A stretch of DNA of 64,000 nt from an uncultured Eubacteriales bacterium (lineage in GTDB: Bacteria; Bacillota; Clostridia; Oscillospirales; Acutalibacteraceae). The first letter of the stretch is position 1. Each line of letters opens with the position of its first letter. The DNA lies in NCBI GenBank assembly GCA_934486895.1, contig CAKSQZ010000002.1, forward strand, positions 1 through 64,000, in the 5' to 3' direction. Below are positions 8,863 through 16,639 of the stretch, piece by piece. The notes under the pieces were generated by a model. It did no database searches. It was not told where the DNA came from and saw only the letters and a program-made list of their open reading frames with translations. The position numbers and the translations under genes were made by a program.

Positions 8863-8893
8863 TAAAAAGCCTGTTCTGAATTGAACAGGCTTT
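8863..8893 (-). terminator. Terminator of spoVT
   Basis: Minus-strand stem GCCTGTTC with GAACAGGC and a 6-nt loop, followed by TTTTTATT. Confidence 0.85.
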
Positions 8894-8931
8894 AATTCAT
8901 CTCTTGAATAAGAGGATTTTGTGAATTTAAT

Positions 8932-9477
8932 TTATTCTTCCATTTGCTTGCCCAAGAATACGGCGGCAGTACTTATCAGCTTTAATTCGGATTCAGTGTG
9001 AGTGATATTTTCCGAAGAATCGAGCAGCATAACACAGCCGTTTATATCTCCGTTTGAAATGATTGGAGCAAACACCTGAAGTGCTCTGTCAACTCCCTCA
9101 AGAGGATAGATCGGTTCTGCCGACTGCCCGGAAGAATAGATCTTGCGTTTTTCGGCAAGCTCTTCTGCATACGGTGTTATTCTGCGCTCGATGACTTCCT
9201 TGCGGGGAATGCCTGCGGACGCTATGCAATGGTCTCTGTCGCAGATCACAACCGGAAGCTTACACTCCTCGGTTATCGATTCACAAAGCTGAGTTGTTAT
9301 GATCGAAAGCTCCTCAATTTGAGAATATTTTTTAAAAATAACTCCGCCTTCGTTATCGGTGTATATTTCAAGCGGGTCGCCCTCTCTAATCCGCATTGTT
9401 CTCCTGATCTCCTTCGGAATAACAACTCTTCCGAGGTCATCAATTCTTCTGACTATTCCTGTTGCCTTCATTATCAT
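8932..9477 (-). CDS. spoVT: Stage V sporulation regulator SpoVT
   Basis: AbrB-superfamily transition regulator that in Bacillus tunes forespore sigma-G genes. About 181 residues. The N-terminal swapped-hairpin DNA-binding domain (TGIVRRIDDLGRVVIPKEIR, then RIREGDPLEIY) is almost identical to characterised SpoVT. A GAF-like C-terminal domain (about 60-178) follows, which separates SpoVT from the short AbrB proteins. Three Met codons lie near the start. I favour the ATG at 9477, seven bases after AAAGGG; the ATG at 9471 (MKATGIV) is the alternative. The upstream gap has a TGAATA that could be a sigma-G -35, but its -10 is unclear. Confidence 0.95.
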   Translation of the reverse strand: MIMKATGIVRRIDDLGRVVIPKEIRRTMRIREGDPLEIYTDNEGGVIFKKYSQIEELSIITTQLCESITEECKLPVVICDRDHCIASAGIPRKEVIERRITPYAEELAEKRKIYSSGQSAEPIYPLEGVDRALQVFAPIISNGDINGCVMLLDSSENITHTESELKLISTAAVFLGKQMEE

Positions 9478-9570
9478 AACCATTCCCTTTACATATTTTT
9501 TGTTTAAGTTCGTTTCTATTTTCTGTTGCAGGGCGATTTTTATTCAGGCAAATAAAAGCCAATTTTTACA

Positions 9571-9596
9571 TAAAAAGCCGGCTTTTAAGCCGGCTC
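9571..9596 (-). terminator. Terminator of the pduL-araC operon
   Basis: Minus-strand stem AGCCGGCTT with AAGCCGGCT, then TTTTTA. It lies just after the AraC-type gene stop. Confidence 0.85.
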
Positions 9597-9602
9597 ATCT
9601 TA

Positions 9603-9989
9603 TTATAAGACCTCAGAATATTTTCTTCTGAATTGTTTTGGAGATATTCCTTTTTTCTTTTTAAAAAGATGATAAAAAGTGCTCAGATTTTCAAATCCGC
9701 TTTCAAGTGCAATATCAATAATATCATTATTTGTAGTCGTGAGCATAGCCGTTGCGTGCTCAATTCTAATATCATTGAGATACACACCGATAGTTATCCC
9801 CGTTGTCCTTTTAAAAAGCCGGCAGACATATTCTCTGCTTTTCCCTGTCGAAGCGATTATCGCGCCTGTTTTTCGCGAAAAAACTTCTCTGCGGCTCAGC
9901 GAATCATAAAAGGTAACAAACCATGACGGTGTATCAACGGTGAATCTTGCATTAGAATATGCGGTGCTTTGAAAATAGTGCCTTCTCAT
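9603..9989 (-). CDS. Small AraC-family transcriptional regulator
   Basis: 128 residues, consisting mainly of the AraC/XylS double helix-turn-helix (about 35-125). The first HTH includes GKSREYVCRLFKRTTG. The second is marked by DIALESGFENLSTFYHLFKKKKG, then ISPKQFRRKY at the end. About 35 N-terminal residues resemble no sensor domain I know, so no ligand-binding cupin is present. The ATG lies four bases after the pduL stop, with AAGTAAGG spanning that stop, so the two are probably translationally coupled. Regulation of pduL or of itself is plausible. Targets are unknown. Confidence 0.85.
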   Translation of the reverse strand: MRRHYFQSTAYSNARFTVDTPSWFVTFYDSLSRREVFSRKTGAIIASTGKSREYVCRLFKRTTGITIGVYLNDIRIEHATAMLTTTNNDIIDIALESGFENLSTFYHLFKKKKGISPKQFRRKYSEVL

Positions 9990-9993
9990 TACC

Positions 9994-10560
9994 TTACTTT
10001 ACGATATATCCCTCTTTAACACCGAGTGCGGCGTTGCTCTCGTCGGTATCGATATGCATGGCAAGCGCATAGCTGTCACTCACTCTGACAACAACATCAC
10101 CGAAAATAAGTGATCTGTCCGCTGACTCAGCCTTAACGCTTACAATATCTTTATCCTTAACACCGAATTTTTCAGCATCGGCAGGAGTCATATGAATATG
10201 GCGCTTTGCAACGATAACGCCTTCTTTAAGCTCGACTTCGCCTGCAGGACCGACAAGCTTGCAACCGGGAGTACCGTCAATACAGCCGGACTCACGAACA
10301 GCGATGTCTATACCGACAGAACGGCAATCTGTTGCGGAAAGCTCAACCTGTGTTGCACTGCGGACCGGACCTAAGATGCTTACTCTTGCAAGCTCTTTTT
10401 TGGGGCCGACTACAGTAACTCTTTCTTCGCAAGCAAACTGACCGGGCTGCGAAAGATCTTTTTTAGGTGTAAGCTTATAGCCTTTGCCGAATAGTGTTTC
10501 GAGATCCTCGGTCGTGACATGTACATGTCTTGCAGAGGTTTCGATAATGAATTTTTCCAT
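9994..10560 (-). CDS. pduL: Phosphate propanoyltransferase (PduL-type phosphotransacylase)
   Basis: Interconverts acyl-CoA and acyl-phosphate (acetyl or propanoyl). About 188 residues from ATG 10560, which follows GAAAGGAAG; an in-frame upstream ATG has no ribosome-binding site. Both zinc-binding halves of PduL are visible: ETSARHVHVT at the N-terminus (HVH) and VAKRHIHMTPADAEKFGV at about residue 120. There is no long N-terminal microcompartment-encapsulation peptide and no shell-protein gene nearby. It is therefore more likely the housekeeping phosphotransacetylase than part of a microcompartment. No ackA is in the window. Confidence 0.93.
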   Translation of the reverse strand: MEKFIIETSARHVHVTTEDLETLFGKGYKLTPKKDLSQPGQFACEERVTVVGPKKELARVSILGPVRSATQVELSATDCRSVGIDIAVRESGCIDGTPGCKLVGPAGEVELKEGVIVAKRHIHMTPADAEKFGVKDKDIVSVKAESADRSLIFGDVVVRVSDSYALAMHIDTDESNAALGVKEGYIVK

Positions 10561-10612
10561 TTTAAATGACTTCCTTTCAACTAAAACATCCAGCAAAAAA
10601 ATTTACACATAT

Positions 10613-10641
10613 ATTATACATCATCATTTTGCGACTTTCAA
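10613..10641 (-). promoter_or_regulatory. Promoter of pduL-araC
   Basis: On the minus strand TTGAAA (10641-10636), 17-bp spacer, perfect TATAAT (10618-10613). Confidence 0.75.
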
Positions 10642-10696
10642 TAAGTATTTTGCCCGAATTTTAAATATGTTTTGCCTGCTTTTTCACCGATTTTTA

Positions 10697-13156
10697 TTAT
10701 TTGACACTTGCCGCAATTTTATTTATACAGGTTATGACCTTTGATGCATTAACGCTTTCGGGACTTGCAAATTCAAGCAACACCGACTTCGAGCCGAGGT
10801 TGTGCGCTACCCAGCCGATGATATAGCCCTTTTCATAGCCGTAATCCCCATACTGATTATAATTCAGCCCGAGTGTATTCACAAATATGCTTCCGACCTC
10901 TTTATTTCCGAGTACAGTGTCGAGCCAGCCGTGACCGTTGACATAAACAGTAGGCTTATATTTCTTCAGCATATCACGAAGGTAAACGCTTTCCTGTGCG
11001 CCGAATGTGAGAAAATCTCGGTTCATATCGACATGGTTTGCCGTGCATCTGCCGAATGCGGTCGAGCAGGCGCGTTTATCGTTAACGCCGGCATAAGTAC
11101 CATCGGGATTGGCGCACGGAATAAGCACAAGCCGATAGTTCTTGAGTTCGGAGCAGTCCGCTTTATAATGCTCTGCTATCTTCAAAGCGCAGTTTACAAG
11201 CACCTGACCGTCACGATAATAATCGTCCTCAAAGCCGTGCACCGCAAAGTCCATAAACAAAGTCTTTGTGGCTTTCGGGGTATCGTTGAAAATGTAGGCA
11301 TATAATTCCCTGCCCTGATACGATTTTCCGTAGACTTCCTTTCGGAACGCATTCTGCCACTGCGCATACATTGTGACAATGTCACCGGCAACCGAGCTGC
11401 TTCTCGCGACATTGCTGCCGTCTGCATACGGGTAGAGCTTATACCCGCTCGGTTGACTGCCGAGCTTATACCAACCCTCGCCACCGTTGCTGCTGTAATA
11501 ATACCACTTATTGTCCGACTTTCGGTTTGCATACCAGCCCGAAAGCATCTTATAATCCTTTTGGAATTTGTTTTTTGTGAGAGCGGTTGCTTCGCCGTAA
11601 TAGACCTTGACATTCGACATGCTTCCGCTACCGCCGTTTGGATCGAACTTTACAATATAATACTGCTTCCACTCTGCATGGAGTGTTACAATATCGCCTG
11701 CGACGCGGCTGCTTCTTGCGACATTACTGCCGTCAGCATACGGGTAAAGCATATAGCCGCTCGGCTGAGTATTCTTTTCAAACCAGCCTTCGCCGCCGTC
11801 TTTACTGTAATAGTACCACTTGTTATCCGATTTTCGGCTTGCATACCAGCAGACAAAATCATAGCCGGAACGAGTATATTGCAATTTTTGAAGCGGTGTT
11901 CCCACTCCGTAATAGACCTTGGTATCATCCATACTTCCGCTCGCACCGTTCGGATCATACCGCACCGTGTAGTACTGTTTCCACTGTGCATGGAGCGTTA
12001 CAATATCGCCTGCAACACGGCTGCTTCTTGCAACATTACTGCCGTCTGCATACGGGTAAAGCATATATCCGCTCGGCTGAGTATCCTTTTCAAACCAGCC
12101 TTCGCCGCCGTCTTTACTGTAATAGTACCACTTGTTATCCGATTTTCGGCTTGCATACCAGCCGATAAAATCATAGCCGGAACGAGTATATTGCAATTTT
12201 TGAAGCGGCGTTCCCTCACCGTAATAGACCTTGGTATCGTCCATGCTTCCGCTTGCGCCGTTCGGATCATACTGCACCGTATAGTACTGTTTCCAAACCG
12301 CTTTCATTATGACATAAGGAGTTGTATCTCCGCTTAGATCAATGGTACTTTCATCCGAAAACAGTTTCTTTTCATATCCGCTCGGCTGACCGCCGTCTAA
12401 ACACCAACATGTTTTGTCGCCGTTTTCAAAAAGATATTTATCATCAGCGGACAAAACATTCCAACCTGCGAAATCATAGCCGTCCTTTTTATAAATGTTT
12501 TTCGGAAGCTTTTGCTTATAATCCGGTGCAACCTCGATAGTGTACATTTCGCCTTCGCCGTCAGACGAATCGAACAAAATAGTTTTCATGCGTGTCCTCT
12601 GAGCCTTGAAAACAAGTGTTTCTCCGTTTTTAACCGCGATCGAAACACGCTCAAGCCGACCAAAGGATTTAACATGGTAGCCATCATCGATAGCAGCACT
12701 GTCAAACCACTGTGTTTCGCCTGCATCATTTTCGCAGAAAACAAAGTTGTCGGACAGTCTCGAAAGCGTCCAGTAATAGTTGTCGCCGTAGCCATCGCTG
12801 TACATATAGTCTGCGGTATAGAAGCTCTCCCCGCACAATATTGTCGCACTATGATCTTCATCGTACTCTTCATAGGGGATAAATTTAATTGTGAAGCTTC
12901 CCTCCGGGCTTTCCGTGCCGTTTGAAATCAGCTCAACAATCGCTCTGATGTCGCTTAGGTTCAGCGTGCCGTCTTTATTGACATCATATTTCATCATTTC
13001 TGCATTAACAATGTTTGACGAAATTGCCGAGATCGCTGTTCTGACATCGGAAAGAGTCAGTTTTGCACTATCACTCGCAAAAGCGGTTAAAGAAAATGCC
13101 GCAACGATCAGAGCCGACATGGCAAGGTGCCTCAAAAACTTCTTCAATTTAGTCAC
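10697..13156 (-). CDS. Secreted M14 zinc carboxypeptidase with dockerin-like and InlB-type repeats
   Basis: 819-residue exported protein. A signal peptide (about 1-27, ending TAFAS) is followed by a dockerin-like pair (about 32-78, with DVNKDGTLNLSDIRAIVELI, a calcium-loop segment). A beta-rich region and at least three Listeria-Bacteroides (InlB B-type) repeats follow, each starting YDPNG/FDPNG and carrying GYDFxGWYA. The C-terminal M14 peptidase domain (about 590-819) shows the zinc ligands in HGFED and a later His in NGHGW, the substrate-binding DMNRDF, and a catalytic-Glu candidate in LLEFASPES. It probably trims peptides or cell-wall stems outside the cell. Dockerin attachment to a scaffold is inference. 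Confidence 0.85.
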   Translation of the reverse strand: MTKLKKFLRHLAMSALIVAAFSLTAFASDSAKLTLSDVRTAISAISSNIVNAEMMKYDVNKDGTLNLSDIRAIVELISNGTESPEGSFTIKFIPYEEYDEDHSATILCGESFYTADYMYSDGYGDNYYWTLSRLSDNFVFCENDAGETQWFDSAAIDDGYHVKSFGRLERVSIAVKNGETLVFKAQRTRMKTILFDSSDGEGEMYTIEVAPDYKQKLPKNIYKKDGYDFAGWNVLSADDKYLFENGDKTCWCLDGGQPSGYEKKLFSDESTIDLSGDTTPYVIMKAVWKQYYTVQYDPNGASGSMDDTKVYYGEGTPLQKLQYTRSGYDFIGWYASRKSDNKWYYYSKDGGEGWFEKDTQPSGYMLYPYADGSNVARSSRVAGDIVTLHAQWKQYYTVRYDPNGASGSMDDTKVYYGVGTPLQKLQYTRSGYDFVCWYASRKSDNKWYYYSKDGGEGWFEKNTQPSGYMLYPYADGSNVARSSRVAGDIVTLHAEWKQYYIVKFDPNGGSGSMSNVKVYYGEATALTKNKFQKDYKMLSGWYANRKSDNKWYYYSSNGGEGWYKLGSQPSGYKLYPYADGSNVARSSSVAGDIVTMYAQWQNAFRKEVYGKSYQGRELYAYIFNDTPKATKTLFMDFAVHGFEDDYYRDGQVLVNCALKIAEHYKADCSELKNYRLVLIPCANPDGTYAGVNDKRACSTAFGRCTANHVDMNRDFLTFGAQESVYLRDMLKKYKPTVYVNGHGWLDTVLGNKEVGSIFVNTLGLNYNQYGDYGYEKGYIIGWVAHNLGSKSVLLEFASPESVNASKVITCINKIAASVK
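11355..12290 (-). repeat. Three 312-bp in-frame tandem repeats
   Basis: The block encoding the InlB-type units recurs with an exact 312-bp period, judged from matched anchors at 11659, 11971 and 12283. The two units at 11667-11978 and 11979-12290 are nearly identical at DNA level. The third (11355-11666) is clearly more diverged. This indicates recent unit duplication inside the M14 peptidase gene. Confidence 0.88.
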
Positions 13157-13179
13157 TCTCTTTTCTCTATTATACGCTC

Positions 13180-13208
13180 ATTATATCATATCAAGTAAGC
13201 GTTTTCAA
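13180..13208 (-). promoter_or_regulatory. Promoter of the M14 peptidase gene, inside the addA 3' end
   Basis: On the minus strand TTGAAA (13208-13203), 17-bp spacer, perfect TATAAT (13185-13180). It overlaps the last addA codons, so the peptidase gene can be transcribed separately from addBA. Confidence 0.7.
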
Positions 13209-16200
13209 CCGCCTTATCAATATTTTCGACATCAATCATTTCGCCGAGGTAAAGCGAATAGATCACACCGACTGTTTTACTTTTTTTAAATATCTTTGAA
13301 AAGGCTTTTTCGTAAACTCGGATCTGAGGTTCATATTTTCTGATAAGCTCATCTGAATTTACAACTCTGTCGGTCTTATAATCAATGACATACAATGTAT
13401 CGTCTTTTAAGACAATAAGATCCGCAGCACCCTGAACAACGATCTCCTCGGCGTCACTCAGCCCGACTGTACCGGGATAGATCTCTGCGGCTTTAAACTT
13501 AGTTATAAACCGCTGTTCGCGATATATCTTATCTGCAGAACTTATCACATCATTATAGAGGTCCGACTTAAAGAACGGCTCAATGCTTTCGGGAGAGATA
13601 GCCTTAGCCTGCTCGGCTGTCAGCACACCTATGTCACAAAGTCTTGCGATCTCATTCTTAACTCCGAACGCCGCCTTCGTAAAATCACAGCACTCCATAA
13701 ACTTATGGCATACTGTGCCTCGCTGCGCCGCGGTCATTTTGCCGTTTTTCTTGAACATAGGCTTTGCACGAAGCAGAAAACGCTTTTGATCATCGCTGTG
13801 GGAAAGTCCCGATGCTGTCAGTTTTGCGCTGATCGTGTTCACCTCATTATAAGGGTAGCTATAAGATAAAATTTCGGATATTTCCTTTACCCTGTTCTCA
13901 TCGGCAACATCTATATCGGATTGCGATTTGCAAACCGGCTCGGAAACATCTGCCGAAACAACGCAGGTGTGCGCCTTACTGCCGGATACAGCGATAAACA
14001 AGAACTGCGAGAATGAATCGGAATGGGATATTTCATAGATCTCATCTTTGACCGCATTATCGGTATCCGGCAGCTTATCCACCGAGCTTATCATAATAAG
14101 TCTCTGAGCCGCTCTTGTCATCGCGACATAAAGCACGCACAGTTCCTCTGAGATCTGCGAGCGCCTTTTTGATAGTTTTATCGCTTGCTGAGCGACTGTT
14201 TTGTACCTTATGCGTCTTTTCGGGTCGCACACATTCATACCGAATCCGAGCTTTGAATCTATCTGAAGCCCGCTTGTCTGATCGGATCTGTTCATTTTCT
14301 GAGACAGTCCCGCAAGAATACATACCGGATATTGCAACCCTTTTGATGAATGCATTGTTATTATCTTGACAGCGTTTATCGATGACTGCTTGGTTTTAAC
14401 GCCGAATGCACGGTCGTTTTCCGAAACGCGGCGCACATAACGCAGAAAACGGATAAGATCGGAATCCGGACCGTTATCAAAATTATCCGCAATATTTATA
14501 AACGCAAGGACATTGGATGCCGCCTGCTCCTTTGAACGGAATGTTGAAACAAGGTCTAAATATCCGCTGTCCTCACAAAAACGCCTGAGCAGATCGCCGA
14601 TATTCATGCATCTCGCAAGATCACGATAGCGTGCTATATCCCTGCAGAAATCCGAGCATTTTTTATCCTTATCTGCCATAGCGCTTGCTGCCGAATAAAG
14701 CGATGAATAACCGCTGTCAGTCCGAAGCTTTGTTGTTTCATCGGCGGTGAAGCCATAAAGCGGACTCATCATCACAGCCGCTGTCGGCACATCTCGGTAT
14801 GGATTGTTGATACACTCGAGCAACGACAAAAGCAAAGTCACTTCGCGGAAATTAAGAAGATTTCCACCGAGTGTGCAACTGCTCGGAATACCCGCTTTTG
14901 TAAGTGCGGTGCTGATCTCGCCTGCGTAATTGCCGTTTCTCAAAAGCACGGCAATATCGCCGAAACGGGCTTTTCTGAGATTATCGCCGTCCGGTATAAA
15001 GGCAGGAGCTTCAAGCTGACTCAGCACCTGTCTCACTATCTCGTTGGCTTCCGCTTTCGGCTTGTCATACGAATCTATATCCGAGCAATCCAGCAGTTCA
15101 TAAACAACACGATCACGAACACCGCTTTCAAAACTGCCGAGCGGAACAAGAGCGTCCTCTGCACCGTAGTCCATTCCGCAGGTGTCCTTTGTCATGAGTA
15201 TGCTGAAAACGGAGTTTACAAAATCGCATATTTCCGGAGCACTTCGGAAGTTGCCCGACATTATGACTTTGCCGTTTTTCTTATTCGGCTCATAAAGCGG
15301 AAGTTCACGGCGGTTTTTAAGAAAGATATCGGGATTTGCGTTTCTGAAACGGTATATACTTTGCTTGACATCGCCGACCATAAACATTTTTCTGCCGTTA
15401 TCCGATAAAAGCTCAAAAATCGTGTTTTGAAGGTCATTTACATCCTGGTATTCATCGACCATAACTTCGGTGTAAAATTTCGATAGCTCCATTGCGGTGT
15501 CGCTCGGGTGGCGTGTGCCGTCCGCCTCGTCCACCAAAAGCTTCAGTGCCATGTACTCAGCGTCGATAAATTCGATGCAATTCTTCTGCATTTTAAGCGA
15601 TGAATACTCTTTTGAAAACATATCGACAGCTTCGACAAGCTTTGATATAACGGGCGACAGCTTACTGCAATCATCGGATATATCAGCTGTATTCATCTGC
15701 ATATCCGATGAAATCGAGCTGATAATCTTTTTGATCTTCGCTACCGACTTTTTGATCTGCTCGGCTTCAAACTGAAAATCGCCTTTATATGCCGAGAGTC
15801 TGCCGCAGGAAAAATCGGTTGCAAAATTCAAGACACCGTCCCAATCGCGATTATCGCACTTAACGGATAATGAGCCGACAGCCGCGTTCAGTTCTTCGAC
15901 AACACCGCCGTATTTAACGCTCAAAAGCGGATCAACGGTGAGCATACGCTGTGACTCATTTATAAGCGATCTTGCATGGCTGATACGCTCGCTTATATCT
16001 TTCATGATCATACCGAGCCACAAAGAGCGGTCTTTATCAAAATCGGCATACATCTTTATGAGATCCTGCAAAAACTCATTCGGGAAAGGATGATTGCACG
16101 ATTCTTCATAGACGGTCATTATAGCGTTTTTCAGGTTCTTTTCGGCGTATTCCTCTCCGAGCACTTCGCATAAGATGTCAAGCGCGTCGCCGCCTTCATC

Positions 16201-16635
16201 GAATAAAGCTGAAATCGTTTTGCTGAGAGCTTCGTTTTTAAGTGCAGAAAGCAAACTCGTGTCCGCTATCTTGAAATCGGGCGCAATGCCGAGCTGATGA
16301 AAATTCTCGCGGACAAGCGAGATACAAAAGCTGTCGATAGTGCAGATCTTTGCAATGCTCAAAAGATACTGCTGACGCCTATACAGATCGGGGTTGAGAT
16401 TTTCAGAAAAGTGATCGCGCATCAGGGATGAAATTCTGGCTTTCATCTCTGCCGCCGCCGCATTTGTGAAGGTCACGATCAGCAGGCGGTCGGCGTCCAC
16501 AGGTGCTGAGCTGTCGGTCATATATCTGACAGCGCGTTCTGCAAGAACCGCAGTTTTGCCGCTTCCTGCAGCCGCAGAAACAAGCACTCTGCCCCGCGCG
16601 GCAAGTGCATTTTTTTGTTCTGCCGTAAATTCCAC
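13186..16635 (-). CDS. addA: AddA subunit of the AddAB helicase-nuclease
   Basis: Helicase and nuclease subunit for double-strand-break end resection feeding RecA. About 1149 residues. UvrD/Rep helicase motifs are SAAAGSGKTAVLAERAV (Walker A, near the N-terminus), VMVDEYQDVND (Walker B) and GDVKQSIYRFRNAN. The C-terminal RecB-type nuclease has GTVCHKFME and VIDYKTDRV. I place the start at GTG 16635 (VEFTAEQKN), seven bases after a GGGGAG that overlaps the addB stop. The upstream in-frame ATG would create a long overlap with addB and lacks that signal. It is co-transcribed after addB. Confidence 0.95.
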   Translation of the reverse strand: MEFTAEQKNALAARGRVLVSAAAGSGKTAVLAERAVRYMTDSSAPVDADRLLIVTFTNAAAAEMKARISSLMRDHFSENLNPDLYRRQQYLLSIAKICTIDSFCISLVRENFHQLGIAPDFKIADTSLLSALKNEALSKTISALFDEGGDALDILCEVLGEEYAEKNLKNAIMTVYEESCNHPFPNEFLQDLIKMYADFDKDRSLWLGMIMKDISERISHARSLINESQRMLTVDPLLSVKYGGVVEELNAAVGSLSVKCDNRDWDGVLNFATDFSCGRLSAYKGDFQFEAEQIKKSVAKIKKIISSISSDMQMNTADISDDCSKLSPVISKLVEAVDMFSKEYSSLKMQKNCIEFIDAEYMALKLLVDEADGTRHPSDTAMELSKFYTEVMVDEYQDVNDLQNTIFELLSDNGRKMFMVGDVKQSIYRFRNANPDIFLKNRRELPLYEPNKKNGKVIMSGNFRSAPEICDFVNSVFSILMTKDTCGMDYGAEDALVPLGSFESGVRDRVVYELLDCSDIDSYDKPKAEANEIVRQVLSQLEAPAFIPDGDNLRKARFGDIAVLLRNGNYAGEISTALTKAGIPSSCTLGGNLLNFREVTLLLSLLECINNPYRDVPTAAVMMSPLYGFTADETTKLRTDSGYSSLYSAASAMADKDKKCSDFCRDIARYRDLARCMNIGDLLRRFCEDSGYLDLVSTFRSKEQAASNVLAFINIADNFDNGPDSDLIRFLRYVRRVSENDRAFGVKTKQSSINAVKIITMHSSKGLQYPVCILAGLSQKMNRSDQTSGLQIDSKLGFGMNVCDPKRRIRYKTVAQQAIKLSKRRSQISEELCVLYVAMTRAAQRLIMISSVDKLPDTDNAVKDEIYEISHSDSFSQFLFIAVSGSKAHTCVVSADVSEPVCKSQSDIDVADENRVKEISEILSYSYPYNEVNTISAKLTASGLSHSDDQKRFLLRAKPMFKKNGKMTAAQRGTVCHKFMECCDFTKAAFGVKNEIARLCDIGVLTAEQAKAISPESIEPFFKSDLYNDVISSADKIYREQRFITKFKAAEIYPGTVGLSDAEEIVVQGAADLIVLKDDTLYVIDYKTDRVVNSDELIRKYEPQIRVYEKAFSKIFKKSKTVGVIYSLYLGEMIDVENIDKAVENAYLI

Positions 16636-16639
16636 TTGA

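Noticed and set aside
9994..10560. Bacterial microcompartment locus around pduL
   Set aside because: No shell proteins, aldehyde dehydrogenase or encapsulation peptide are nearby; only pduL and a regulator are present.
11453..12337. Long plus-strand reading frames opposite the M14 peptidase repeats
   Set aside because: They are antisense shadows of the 312-bp repeats, have no ribosome-binding site or promoter, and translate to repetitive Cys/Ile-rich sequence with no recognisable fold.
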